A DNA stretch of 36,603 nucleotides from Oribacterium sp. NK2B42 (GTDB lineage Bacteria; Bacillota; Clostridia; Lachnospirales; Lachnospiraceae), in assembly GCF_000424445.1 (NCBI RefSeq), contig NZ_AUJX01000040.1:1-36603 (forward strand). Direction: 5' to 3'. Below are positions 22,790-30,711 of this stretch, piece after piece. Below the pieces are notes generated by a model that worked only from the letters and a program-made list of their open reading frames with translations, did no database searches and had not been told where the DNA came from. Both the position numbers and the translations under genes were made by a program. The first letter of the stretch is position 1. The number at the start of each line of letters is the position of its first letter.

Positions 22790-23236
22790 CTAAAACATAT
22801 CCTGTTCTATCACATCAGCTTCATAGTAACCAGGCAGGTCTCTCCGAAAAGTTACCGGTCCCTCTATTTCCTTCCACACATCATACCATGTATCAGGAAC
22901 AGCATCATCGAGTCTTACCGGTCCTGCAAACTCACATAGTAAACCATCTTCCTTAAAATACTTCTTTAGCAAGGTATTTGCTTTCCTCTTATCATTTTCT
23001 TTAAGTAGATCCAGTATCTTATCGGCTTCTTTTGCCGTAAGTGCTGCTTTATACAGCATGTAGTAGCTGTCATATTCATATTCTTCATCATCTGACCGCT
23101 CTTTTAAGAAAACCAATGGGTAGTCCTCTGTATCAGTTCTTACAATAACAAATCTGGAGTGTTTTTTGTTAGCTACTATTATTCCATAACGGACATGTAT
23201 TATCCGTGAATCATCATCGTCTCTATTTATAATCAT
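22790..23236 (-). CDS. Acidic hypothetical protein, 148 aa
   Basis: No family is recognised. The chain begins MIINRDDDDSRIIHVRYGII, has an acidic loop EDYPLVFLKERSDDEEYEYD, a helical region rich in Lys, Leu and Glu, and ends with VRLDDAVPDTWYDVWKEIEGPVTFRRDLPGYYE. It is soluble, with no signal or membrane part. AGAGG lies 7 bases before the ATG. It stands between the AlkZ-related gene and the exonuclease in a compact row, so it may be a small accessory of one of them; that is a guess. Confidence 0.7.
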   Translation of the reverse strand: MIINRDDDDSRIIHVRYGIIVANKKHSRFVIVRTDTEDYPLVFLKERSDDEEYEYDSYYMLYKAALTAKEADKILDLLKENDKRKANTLLKKYFKEDGLLCEFAGPVRLDDAVPDTWYDVWKEIEGPVTFRRDLPGYYEADVIEQDMF

Positions 23237-23255
23237 ATATATCCTCTGTCCTTAG

Positions 23256-23948
23256 TTACCTAAGGATCTTTTCAATCTGTTTTTGTTCTGCGACCGGTAA
23301 TATCTTTTTAAGCTGCTTTAATACGCGGACGTAGGATTCCTCCGGTGTCCGCTTATAGACTAAATTTTCAAACTTCTTTCCAAAGAACTTTTCGGGAGGT
23401 GAATACTCCGCTATTCCCCAGCCGTATTTATTACCGTACTTATCTGTAGAATAGCAAAAATCGCTTGTGATCACATAGCATTGTTTTTGAAGCCTTGTGA
23501 TTATGGTGTCGAAGCCCTTTTTACCATTCTTTCCGTAACCGCCGTCCTTCTTGAGTTCCTTTGATAAGGAAGGTGCCTTCAAATCCAGCAGCTCAAAAAG
23601 CTCCTTGTCATAAAATGATGCAAGACCATCATCGTATCTTGCATCAAAATCATATCCCTGTCTTCGGAAGTTCGCGAAATCAGGGAACCACATGGGGCTT
23701 ATATACATGGCCTTGTTTCTCAGGAATTTCCCATAGGCACATTTCATTTTTCTTATTACAGGACCTTTCCATTCCCAGGCCGGCCAGAATTCACTGTCAG
23801 CATCGTCATACCAGCATCCTGGCGCAATATGCTCCTCTAATGAAAAACCTTTTATCCCATTCGAGAAGAACGGGACAAAACCCGCCTCATCTATAAGTTC
23901 TATAAGCTCCACCATGGAGCTAATCTCAAAATTATCTGAAAAAGTCAT
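23256..23948 (-). CDS. AlkZ-related (YcaQ-like) DNA-binding protein
   Basis: A 230-residue protein similar to the family named AlkZ-related, distant relatives of the YcaQ/AlkZ glycosylases that unhook DNA crosslinks. Features are CAYGKFLRNKAMYISPMWFPDFANFRRQGYDFDARYDDGLAS, GYGKNGKKGFDTIITRLQKQCYVITSDF and YGWGIAEYSPPEKFFG. The catalytic Q-x-Q/D motif of true AlkZ is not evident to me, so activity is uncertain. The ATG at 23948 follows AAGGGGA; an in-frame ATG 30 bases upstream lies within the flavodoxin gene end. Confidence 0.65.
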   Translation of the reverse strand: MTFSDNFEISSMVELIELIDEAGFVPFFSNGIKGFSLEEHIAPGCWYDDADSEFWPAWEWKGPVIRKMKCAYGKFLRNKAMYISPMWFPDFANFRRQGYDFDARYDDGLASFYDKELFELLDLKAPSLSKELKKDGGYGKNGKKGFDTIITRLQKQCYVITSDFCYSTDKYGNKYGWGIAEYSPPEKFFGKKFENLVYKRTPEESYVRVLKQLKKILPVAEQKQIEKILR

Positions 23949-23956
23949 AGTTCCCC

Positions 23957-24433
23957 TTAAAGATATTCCTGAGCCCATTCCTTCAGAACAACTGCCGACG
24001 TACTTGATGAAAAGCGCTTTCCTTCAACTACTTTTGCGCCTTTAGCAAGTTCTCCTATATTCTTTCCGGAATCACCTATTCCGCTTGAACCGGATGTTGC
24101 AAACGGAACGATGGTCTTACCGCTGAAATCATATGATTCAGCAAATGTATCAATGATTGAAGGCTCCCGATACCACCATACAGGGAAGCCTACAAATACA
24201 ACATCATACTGTGACATATCCAGAACCTTTGATACTATCGCAGGTCTTGAGGACCTGTCATTCATCTCTACAGAACTTCTGCTGTGATGGTTCTGCCAAT
24301 CAAGGTCTTCATCCGTATATTTCTGTTCGGGTTCTATCTCGAAAAGATCTGCACCTATTGCTGTAGCAAGGCTACAAGCCAGTTTCTTTGTTATTCCGCT
24401 TGCACTAAAGTATGCTACCAATGCTTTTGACAT
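23957..24433 (-). CDS. Flavodoxin
   Basis: A 158-residue flavodoxin-fold protein. The FMN phosphate loop is YFSASGITKKLA near residues 8-19, VFVGFPVWWYREPSIIDTF holds the 50s-type loop with the aromatic stacking residues, and PFATSGSSGIGDSGKNI forms the second ring-binding loop. This is the NAD(P)H-flavodoxin-like type common next to oxidoreductases in clostridia. It could pass electrons to the neighbouring EFR1 or nitroreductase-like proteins; no partner is coded directly beside it. It ends 9 bases before the AlkZ-related start. Confidence 0.85.
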   Translation of the reverse strand: MSKALVAYFSASGITKKLACSLATAIGADLFEIEPEQKYTDEDLDWQNHHSRSSVEMNDRSSRPAIVSKVLDMSQYDVVFVGFPVWWYREPSIIDTFAESYDFSGKTIVPFATSGSSGIGDSGKNIGELAKGAKVVEGKRFSSSTSAVVLKEWAQEYL

Positions 24434-24457
24434 TTTGAGTCCTCCTATTGTTTTTTA

Positions 24458-25111
24458 CTACTTCATCCTATCCAATATCCCACTAACATCTATCCCCGGA
24501 TGTGTGGTATAAATCTGCAGTATTTCTTCCGTCAGTTTCTTCTCAACCTGGTTCCGCTTGGAAATCTCATCAATCGATCGGTCAGATTCCATATCCTTTA
24601 TTATGCTCTTTATGAGCTTATCCATCTCCTTTTCCGGCGGGTACCTCGTTCCCTTCTTAAGGATTGGTGAGATGTCGACTTTCTCTATACTGTATAAACC
24701 ATTATCTATGGTCATAATCATAAAAGTCACAGGTTGCGTAAATCTCCTCGGGCCGCAACTCCCTGGATTAAGATATCTTATTCCGTCTTTCTCTCGGTTC
24801 TCATACTTGTGGGAATGACCATATACCACAAAATCAATGCCGGACAGGTCTTCTCTTATATGCTTTATGTTGTGGACCATGTAGAAACGGTATCCTTCTA
24901 GCTCTATCTCTAGCTCTACCGGAATATCTTCTGCCCATTCCTTATCTGCATTTCCTCTTACAAAATATGCCGGAGCTATAGAACTTATCTTTTCAAAGGT
25001 CTCTTTAGAAGCAATGTCTCCGCCATGGAGGATATAATCACAGTCCCTGATCTTATTCTCTACTTCAGGTCTCAAAAGGGAATGTGTATCTGAAATGATA
25101 GCAATCTTCAT
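24458..25111 (-). CDS. YfcE/MJ0936-like phosphodiesterase with extended C-terminus
   Basis: A 217-residue calcineurin-like metallophosphoesterase. Metal ligands are seen in IISDTHS, LHGGDIAS, VRGNADK, MVHN and YGHSHKYEN, matching the YfcE/MJ0936 family, which cleaves phosphodiesters. These enzymes normally end near residue 155; here about 60 further residues (from KEMDKLIKSIIKD to the end) form a helical tail that looks like a small DNA/RNA-binding or dimerisation module. The gene is in line with flavodoxin (24 bases apart). Confidence 0.8.
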   Translation of the reverse strand: MKIAIISDTHSLLRPEVENKIRDCDYILHGGDIASKETFEKISSIAPAYFVRGNADKEWAEDIPVELEIELEGYRFYMVHNIKHIREDLSGIDFVVYGHSHKYENREKDGIRYLNPGSCGPRRFTQPVTFMIMTIDNGLYSIEKVDISPILKKGTRYPPEKEMDKLIKSIIKDMESDRSIDEISKRNQVEKKLTEEILQIYTTHPGIDVSGILDRMK

Positions 25112-25187
25112 TGTCTTATATCCTCTAAAATCTGTATTTACCTGATTATTTAATGGCCTGTCTAAGTACGGAATTTAAAAATCTTTT

Positions 25188-25868
25188 TCAGCTGATAACC
25201 TGATATCGTACTCTTATATATGAATCACTTAAAACTGTGCAGTCAATAAGTTTCAGTACATTAAGCTTTGATAGTTCATTCTCAGAAAGGATGGACTTCC
25301 CATCTATCAATGATGGAGTATCTTTTCCGCCTACCAGAACAGGAGCCATAACAATGTCAACATAATCAAACAGCTTTTCCCGAAGGAATAATCCGTTAAC
25401 AGTTCCCCCGCTTTGGATTGTTAATCTCTCGCATCCATACGTATTTTTCAATTCACGTAGAGCATCACTAAGAGACAGCTCTTCTTGATAGATTATATGT
25501 AGATTGCTTTCTTTGACATTATACGCAGGATGATTCTTATTTGATGTGATAAGCACAAACTCTTTGGATTTTTTACAGAAATATTTTAAACCGTGCTCTG
25601 TCAGATGACTGTTATCAAGTAAAACGAATGATACCGGAGTTTTATCAGGAAATGGTTTTTCATTTACACCCATTTTTTCCTGTACTCTCCCTGTATTAAA
25701 AGACCATAAATCCGTTGTCTGCTCAATTTCATAATACTGATGGAGTCCTTCTTTTAGTCCTGATATCTTTGGAAAGTCCTTGTCTACATCTAAAGCATCT
25801 AATGCACCGGTACTAATCTTTCCGTCCAGAGACATAAGCATAAATAAAGTTGTGACAGGTCTATCCAT
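25188..25868 (-). CDS. RibD C-terminal-like reductase
   Basis: A 226-residue protein with the dihydrofolate-reductase-like fold of the RibD C-terminal domain. PVTTLFMLMSLDGKIST at the start is the standard N-terminal strand, with LTIQSGGTVNGLFLREKLFDYVDIVMAPVLVGG as the NADPH-binding and substrate-binding end. Stand-alone copies often reduce unknown substrates, not riboflavin intermediates; no rib genes are nearby. Two adjacent ATG codons follow GGAGGGAGA; the second, at 25868, has the better 7-base spacing. Upstream lies an HD protein and downstream the phosphodiesterase. Confidence 0.8.
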   Translation of the reverse strand: MDRPVTTLFMLMSLDGKISTGALDALDVDKDFPKISGLKEGLHQYYEIEQTTDLWSFNTGRVQEKMGVNEKPFPDKTPVSFVLLDNSHLTEHGLKYFCKKSKEFVLITSNKNHPAYNVKESNLHIIYQEELSLSDALRELKNTYGCERLTIQSGGTVNGLFLREKLFDYVDIVMAPVLVGGKDTPSLIDGKSILSENELSKLNVLKLIDCTVLSDSYIRVRYQVIS

Positions 25869-25898
25869 CATTCTCCCTCCACAGATTATATGATTCAA

Positions 25899-26366
25899 TC
25901 ATGCCTCTATTCCAAATTCCTTCATAAGACTGTCAAACCTTGCCTGTTCTTTTTCCTTTATGGGCTTTGACAAGTCGTTCATGCAATGATGAATAACATC
26001 AGCATCCTTTAATACCTCATCCATGGGACCGTCTACATTCAGCTTATCATCATGGTGATAGATTGCTGAGCAGATAATGTCCGTTTCCTCAGGAGTTGTG
26101 AGTTCAAGCTTCGTGAGAATTTTTCTTGCATAATCTGCGCCAAGATGCGCATGATCATCATAAGATCCGGTCTTATAAGCGTGCATGTCGTGAAGCATTG
26201 CAGCCATTGCCGCAAGTTCAGGATCAAGATTCCTTTTCTTCGCTATCATTTGAGCTGCCAGTGATACTCCGTAAAGATGGGAAATAGCACCGGTTCTTTT
26301 ATCCTCATCTTCCATCTTGTTAAGCTTCTTATCAATGTATTTTCTTAGTTCTTTTAATCTACTCAT
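25899..26366 (-). CDS. HD-domain hydrolase, 155 aa
   Basis: A compact HD domain. SHLYGVSLAAQMIAKKRNLDPELAAMAAMLHDMHAYKTG contains the first His and the HD pair, followed by YHHDDKL and the terminal DADVIHH. This subgroup of short HD proteins is of unknown substrate; related ones hydrolyse phosphate monoesters or cyclic nucleotides. The ATG at 26366 is preceded by AAAGGA; a longer frame overlaps the thpR gene. It follows thpR and precedes the RibD-like gene by 31 bases, so the three are likely one transcript. Confidence 0.8.
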   Translation of the reverse strand: MSRLKELRKYIDKKLNKMEDEDKRTGAISHLYGVSLAAQMIAKKRNLDPELAAMAAMLHDMHAYKTGSYDDHAHLGADYARKILTKLELTTPEETDIICSAIYHHDDKLNVDGPMDEVLKDADVIHHCMNDLSKPIKEKEQARFDSLMKEFGIEA

Positions 26367-26421
26367 GGCATTTCCTTTCCCGTTTATGCTTTCTCCTCCG
26401 GAACCATCTTTATAAACTATA

Positions 26422-26934
26422 CTAAAATGCCTTAGCATACCCTATTTCCGTATAAATCATTCCGTGTTTACCCTGTTCTGCTTTCATAAGTGATATCCTG
26501 TTTACTTTCATCGTTTCTACTATGAATTTTCCAGTCTGCTTCTCCAGCATGTCGGTACCACTGGCTCGTCTTACAAGTGTTACATGGGGCATGAAATTCT
26601 TTCCATCAAAATCAATATCATTATAAGAGAGAGCCTGTCTTAGTTTCTTAACATAGTCATTTAGTTCAGGATTATCCTCTACATTGGCAAATATCATGTC
26701 CTTGAACCGTCTAAATCCTGATATCCTGATTGGAAAAGCCTTAAAAGATATATTCCGCATTATTTTCTCAATCTTCCCGGGATCATCATTCTCACCAATG
26801 AATACCAGTGTCATATGAAGGTTCTCTTCTCGAGTGAAGCTGCCTTTTATCCCGCATCTCTTCAAATCGTTCTGCATCTTTAAAAGAGCATACTTCATGT
26901 TTTCATTAAAGTTTATTGCAATAAACAGGCGCAT
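26422..26934 (-). CDS. thpR: RNA 2',3'-cyclic phosphodiesterase / 2'-5' ligase
   Basis: A 170-residue 2H phosphoesterase. The two catalytic motifs are HMTLVF near residue 40 and HVTLVRR near 117, in a normal-length chain. ThpR/LigT hydrolyses 2',3'-cyclic phosphate ends of RNA and can join 2'-5' ends. A second, broken copy lies at 31157-31467, about 92% identical by eye over the shared part. KptA elsewhere in this block also acts on RNA 2'-phosphates, so the two may belong to a common RNA-end repair pathway. GGGAG precedes the ATG. Confidence 0.9.
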   Translation of the reverse strand: MRLFIAINFNENMKYALLKMQNDLKRCGIKGSFTREENLHMTLVFIGENDDPGKIEKIMRNISFKAFPIRISGFRRFKDMIFANVEDNPELNDYVKKLRQALSYNDIDFDGKNFMPHVTLVRRASGTDMLEKQTGKFIVETMKVNRISLMKAEQGKHGMIYTEIGYAKAF

Positions 26935-26945
26935 CGAGTTTCTCC

Positions 26946-27023
26946 CTATTGTTGATCATCATTAACTTCAACGCAGAACTGGAATTCTATCTTTCCATTA
27001 GGAGCTTCAACTTTTTTATACAT
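26946..27023 (-). pseudogene. Possible gene tail behind rpiB copy 1
   Basis: The - strand frame reads MYKKVEAPNGKIEFQFCVEV and then NDDQQ before a stop, and it is open back to the rpiB stop codon. It looks like a protein C-terminus but has no binding site and no family I know. rpiB copy 2 has different sequence after its stop. Confidence 0.25.
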
Positions 27024-27047
27024 CTTAGATTCTATCGTACGAAGCCA

Positions 27048-27509
27048 TTATTTAACCGGAACACAATGCTTATCGTTGATATCACATACTTTCTGTACTC
27101 TTCTGCGATATTTTTCTTCCATAAGAGGTTCAGTGGTAAGCCATTTCTTGACTACTTCCATCGCCATAAGACCACCAATTATCTTCGCACCAAGACAAAG
27201 TATGTTTGAGTCCGTATGCTCCCTTGCAAGAGTTGCGCAGAGCGGATCCTGGCATACTGCAGCATAACAGCCGTTTATCTTGTTTGCTATAAGTGCGCTT
27301 CCATAGCCTACACCGTCACAGAAGATTCCCCTGTCACATTCTCCTTTTGCGACCGCAAGAGCTGCCGGATAAACAAAGTCTGACAAGTCACAGGACTCTT
27401 TATCATATGTCCCAAAGTCCTTTACTTCATGTCCCTGTGATATGAGATAAGCCTTTATCTCTTCCTTCATCTCTGTTCCCGCATGATCGTTTGCCATTGC
27501 TATTATCAT
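27048..27509 (-). CDS. rpiB: Ribose-5-phosphate isomerase B-like, copy 1
   Basis: A 153-residue RpiB/LacA-type sugar-phosphate isomerase. Family motifs are ANDHAGTEMKEEI at the start, GIFCDGVGYGSALIANK with the catalytic-loop Cys, and REHTDSNILCLGAKIIGG. It would interconvert ribose-5-phosphate and ribulose-5-phosphate or a related sugar. AAGGAGG lies 6 bases upstream. A second copy at 29064-29525 differs at three residues (A10V, E58D, C143R) and roughly 10% of bases by eye. Keeping both proteins nearly identical while synonymous sites differ suggests that both are, or until recently were, under selection. Confidence 0.85.
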   Translation of the reverse strand: MIIAMANDHAGTEMKEEIKAYLISQGHEVKDFGTYDKESCDLSDFVYPAALAVAKGECDRGIFCDGVGYGSALIANKINGCYAAVCQDPLCATLAREHTDSNILCLGAKIIGGLMAMEVVKKWLTTEPLMEEKYRRRVQKVCDINDKHCVPVK

Positions 27510-27544
27510 AGTAAGCCTCCTTTGTCCGTTTTAATATAAAACAC
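27506..27544 (-). promoter_or_regulatory. 12-codon leader ORF coupled to rpiB copy 1
   Basis: AAAAGGAG at 27551-27558 precedes a GTG that opens MFYIKTDKGGLL. The TGA stop overlaps the rpiB ATG (ATGA). It may couple translation or be a stub of a lost gene. Confidence 0.35.
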
Positions 27545-27566
27545 TATATGCTCCTTTTCGGTTTTC

Positions 27567-27773
27567 CTACTGTCGTTCAATAGTCAGTTCTATCGATCCT
27601 TCTTCGAGAGAATTATAGACATCATAGTGGATATGATCACCCGGAACACCTTCAGCTAATGCTGTAAGCTGCTTCGCAAGCGATAGCATTCCTTCCCTGT
27701 TTGCAGATATTACGATTCCACCGTTTTCAACAGCGGTTTTGATTCCAAAACCATCAACCCATTCAATCTTCAT
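27567..27773 (-). CDS. Imm32-like small protein, 68 aa
   Basis: A short protein with VISANREGMLSLAKQLTALAEG and GDHIHYDVYNSLEEGSIELTIERQ. This pattern of a helix followed by H-I-H-x-D-x-x-N-S-L-E-x-G-S-x-E-L-x-I resembles the Imm32 immunity family, small proteins found beside toxins and as orphans. No toxin gene is nearby, so it is an orphan here. A fragment of its 3' end recurs at 32480-32502. It is located between rpiB and the S66 peptidase gene, with 19 bases between it and the latter. Confidence 0.6.
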   Translation of the reverse strand: MKIEWVDGFGIKTAVENGGIVISANREGMLSLAKQLTALAEGVPGDHIHYDVYNSLEEGSIELTIERQ

Positions 27774-27792
27774 GATTTTTTCCTGATAGACT

Positions 27793-28830
27793 CTATTCTA
27801 TACCTTTCTCAAACCTTATAACCTGGTTCTCAACATCAACCGTTGCATCAATCCCAAACGGGATTATGCACCTTGGTGTTGCATGACCAACATTAATGTT
27901 AGCAACTATTGGGAGAGACGGATTATCTATTACTTCACATATTATCTGCTTATATTCTGAAAAATACTTTTCATCCATGGGTTTCCCGCATAGGATGCCG
28001 GAAATAACTTTAAAGATACCTGTTTTCTTAAGTGTGACCAGCATCTTCCTGTAATGCTCCGGTGTGACCTGTTCCTCACAGGTTTCTAAAAGCAATATCT
28101 TCCCATTCCAGTCACTGAGATCCGGAAAGAGTTTATACCTCTCACAAAGCGCGGGAGAATCTTCATATCTTGTATTATCGAAAATATCAAAGATAGTTTC
28201 TAAACATCCGCCAAGAATTTTACCGTTAAATTTATCCGGACCCTGTAACAATTCAAACCAGGTGTTTTTATGCGCTTTCCTTGGCGTACCCACAGCGTCA
28301 GGAGACCAGTCGGTTCTTTCCTCATACCAGACATCACTTGGAGTGATTTCCTTAATGGTTCCTGTCTTTATCAGCTCTTCAAAATACTTAGCCGTATATG
28401 GAAGCATATGGTTTTCCATTTCACAGATATCAGACAAAAAAGACTGTCCATAGAAGGTGTTGAGACCGACCTTATGAAGCATTAGATGGTTGATTGTTGT
28501 ATCTGAAAAACCAAGGAACACCTTTTCCCTGACAGCTTTTTTTAATTCATCATTTCCAAAAAGATACGGCAGCAATCTATAAGTGTCATCTCCACCTATG
28601 GCACACAGGATCATATCTATGGAGTCATCAGACAGAGCTGCAATTAAATCTTCTGCTCTTTCCTTTGGATTATTCTTTACATACTCTATCCCTTTATCAG
28701 CATGAGGCATTATCTTTACTTCCAGCCCATAGTCACGAAGCCTTTTTATTCCTATTTCAACCTCATGTCTTGCAGATTCTTCCCCCATAATTCCATATGA
28801 TAAACTTACAATTGCTACTCTTTTAATCAT
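27793..28830 (-). CDS. S66-family peptidase (LD-carboxypeptidase/MccF type)
   Basis: A 345-residue S66 protein. LCAIGGDDTYRLLPYL is the nucleophile region, GFSDTTINHLMLHKVGLNTFYG follows as in the family, and the later Glu and His of the triad fall in GKILLLETCEEQVTPEHYRKML and NINVGHATPRCIIPFG. At the position of the catalytic serine (usually G-G-x-x-S-x-x-L-L) a threonine is present. Members recycle murein peptides or cleave microcin C. GGAGGG before the ATG at 28830 favours this start over a longer frame. Confidence 0.8.
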   Translation of the reverse strand: MIKRVAIVSLSYGIMGEESARHEVEIGIKRLRDYGLEVKIMPHADKGIEYVKNNPKERAEDLIAALSDDSIDMILCAIGGDDTYRLLPYLFGNDELKKAVREKVFLGFSDTTINHLMLHKVGLNTFYGQSFLSDICEMENHMLPYTAKYFEELIKTGTIKEITPSDVWYEERTDWSPDAVGTPRKAHKNTWFELLQGPDKFNGKILGGCLETIFDIFDNTRYEDSPALCERYKLFPDLSDWNGKILLLETCEEQVTPEHYRKMLVTLKKTGIFKVISGILCGKPMDEKYFSEYKQIICEVIDNPSLPIVANINVGHATPRCIIPFGIDATVDVENQVIRFEKGIE

Positions 28831-29015
28831 AAACCCTCCGTTAACTTTGGAATTGTGAACCATGCAGCATAGCCTACGCCCTTGCTGTAAGAATTTGGAG
28901 ATTTAAAATGTATTTCAACACAAAACCTCTGCCCTTTTTTCCATAAGTACAGTTCGAAACATACCTTTTCGGGTATACTTTTGATCAGTCCCGGAGTCAG
29001 CATTCCATCTGCCAT
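28827..29015 (-). CDS. Uncertain short ORF before the S66 gene
   Basis: A 62-codon frame ends in TGA overlapping the S66 start (ATGA). The product, with EKVCFELYLWKKGQRFCVEIHFK in the middle, matches nothing I know. There is no ribosome binding site at its ATG. A second frame across the same DNA (starting MNYGRWNADSGTDQKYTRKG, stopping after about 35 codons) is equally protein-like. One of the two is probably a gene remnant. Confidence 0.25.
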   Translation of the reverse strand: MADGMLTPGLIKSIPEKVCFELYLWKKGQRFCVEIHFKSPNSYSKGVGYAAWFTIPKLTEGL

Positions 29016-29063
29016 AATTCATAGAAAAATTTTGTGTTGACAATTATCCTAATCTTGAAGTTA

Positions 29064-29525
29064 TTATTTTACCGGAACACAATGCTTATCGTTGATATCA
29101 CGTACCTTTTGAACCCTTCTGCGATATTTTTCTTCCATGAGAGGTTCTGTAGTGAGCCATTTCTTAACTACTTCCATCGCCATAAGACCGCCAATGATCT
29201 TCGCCCCAAGACAGAGAATATTTGAATCCGTATGCTCTCTTGCAAGAGTTGCGCAGAGTGGATCCTGACATACTGCCGCATAACAGCCGTTTATCTTATT
29301 TGCTATAAGTGCACTTCCATAACCTACTCCGTCGCAGAATATTCCACGGTCACAATCTCCTTTTGCAACTGCCAGTGCTGCCGGATAAACAAAGTCCGAT
29401 AAGTCACATGACTCCTTATCATATGTTCCAAAGTCCTTTACTTCATGACCCTGCGATATGAGATAAGCTTTTATCTCCTCTTTCATTTCTGTTCCTACGT
29501 GGTCGTTTGCCATTGCTATTATCAT
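29064..29525 (-). CDS. rpiB: Ribose-5-phosphate isomerase B-like, copy 2
   Basis: Same length and motifs as copy 1 (27048-27509), with three residue changes. The homology stops within a base or two of the stop codon and at the start codon; flanking DNA is unrelated on both sides. The repeat therefore covers the coding sequence only. A clear binding site, GGAGG, precedes the ATG. Two copies of the same isomerase 1.5 kb apart, separated by Imm32-like and S66 genes, point to a past duplication or to the arrival of a homologous copy from a relative. Confidence 0.85.
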   Translation of the reverse strand: MIIAMANDHVGTEMKEEIKAYLISQGHEVKDFGTYDKESCDLSDFVYPAALAVAKGDCDRGIFCDGVGYGSALIANKINGCYAAVCQDPLCATLAREHTDSNILCLGAKIIGGLMAMEVVKKWLTTEPLMEEKYRRRVQKVRDINDKHCVPVK

Positions 29526-29538
29526 AGTGTACCTCCAT

Positions 29539-30327
29539 TTAAGCTGTAAGATATTTATTTTTCATTATCTTTATTTCTTCACCAGACAGAGCCAGCCCAT
29601 CCAGAATATACCTGCTTATGCTCCCATACTTCTCATTAACTGCCTGATAAAAAGAATCTATATAATCTCTCATTGCTCCAAACAATATCCAGATAGATTC
29701 ATCTGCTGTTTCGTCAGTTATTCCGGTTCTTTCCTTTACAAGTCCTATAACGAGGTTAACATCATTCTCAATGAATTCGTTTGTTCTTAAATAGTCTGAA
29801 ATAATGTCCTCTCTGGGAACCCCAAGGATTTCTTCGACTATGACAGCACCAATACCTGCCCTATCCTTTCCTGCTGTGCAATGCCATAGAACAGGACTTT
29901 CGGACTGAATCAGAATCTTCACAAAGTTGGCGTATTTACTGACCGCAGTATCTGAAGCAAAAGATTTATACATTTTGCGCATATACTCATTGGCTCCTTT
30001 AGGATCAAGAATAAATATCTTAAACAATTCTTCAAGTGATCCCGATTCTCTGGAAATACCCGCTGTCAGATTGTCTACGATTGGAATGTGAATATTCTTA
30101 ACACCTGTAATCTGTACATCAGGGCGTTCATTTCGTTCTGCATCAGTCCTTAAATCTATGATGATTGGTCCAAGCTGCGAAAGTTTATTTCTGTCTGAAA
30201 AAGATACCTCATTTAAATGACCTGACCTAAAAAGCTTTCCGGGAATAATCTTTCTGTTATCCAGTGTTTTCATACCGCCTATATCGCGGGTATTACTTAG
30301 TTTATCAAATGTTATATGCTGCTCCAT
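29539..30327 (-). CDS. Protein-tyrosine/lipid phosphatase (Tyr_phosphatase3 type)
   Basis: A 262-residue phosphatase with the P-loop HCTAGKDRAG (C-x5-R) and the N-terminal NTRDIGGMKT and FRSGHL motifs of the bacterial tyrosine phosphatases related to Mycobacterium PtpB and Listeria LipA. IDLRTDAERNERPD supplies the typical R-T-x-x-E-R segment. Substrates may be phosphotyrosine or phosphoinositides; in environmental clostridia the role is unknown. AAGGAT precedes the ATG at 30327, 10 residues inside a longer frame. It ends 14 bases before rpiB copy 2. Confidence 0.85.
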   Translation of the reverse strand: MEQHITFDKLSNTRDIGGMKTLDNRKIIPGKLFRSGHLNEVSFSDRNKLSQLGPIIIDLRTDAERNERPDVQITGVKNIHIPIVDNLTAGISRESGSLEELFKIFILDPKGANEYMRKMYKSFASDTAVSKYANFVKILIQSESPVLWHCTAGKDRAGIGAVIVEEILGVPREDIISDYLRTNEFIENDVNLVIGLVKERTGITDETADESIWILFGAMRDYIDSFYQAVNEKYGSISRYILDGLALSGEEIKIMKNKYLTA

Positions 30328-30369
30328 AGTTCTATCCTTCTTGAAAAAAAATCTCAAAAACCTTCCGAT

Positions 30370-30711
30370 TTACTCCCATGTCTTCCATACATCCGGCTGA
30401 TATCCTAGTGTAGAAAGCTTTCCGTTTCTCACAATAGGAGTCCTGATTACCTGTTGGTTTTCAAGTATCTTTTCAAGCTTATCTTCTTCTGCGATGTACT
30501 TAATAAGTGCCAGTGTATCCTTATCGTATGCTTCGCCATTATCTATTGAATGCTCAATGGTCTCCCGTGAAATGATCTGTTCATCTTCCTCGAAATGATC
30601 ATCCCTACGGCCAAACTCTTCCATAGCACCATAGTTAAATGCTTCCTGTGTGTCCAGGATAAACTGATCACGGTCATCATCTCTTAAATGTTCTAACTTA
30701 ACATTAATCAT
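30370..30711 (-). pseudogene. Chimera: GNAT N-terminus fused to ArsC-like C-terminus
   Basis: The 113-residue frame is a hybrid. Residues 1-61 (MINVKLEHLRDDDRDQFILD and on to EEFGRRDDHFEEDEQIISRE) are the first strand-helix part of a GNAT acetyltransferase. From DKDTLALIKYIAEE onward the sequence is the C-terminal half of an ArsC/Spx-like protein, nearly the same as the intact gene at 32590-32928. The acetyl-CoA site and the redox Cys region are both missing, so neither activity is expected. The ATG overlaps the deformylase stop (ATGA), so the hybrid is probably still translated. Confidence 0.75.
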
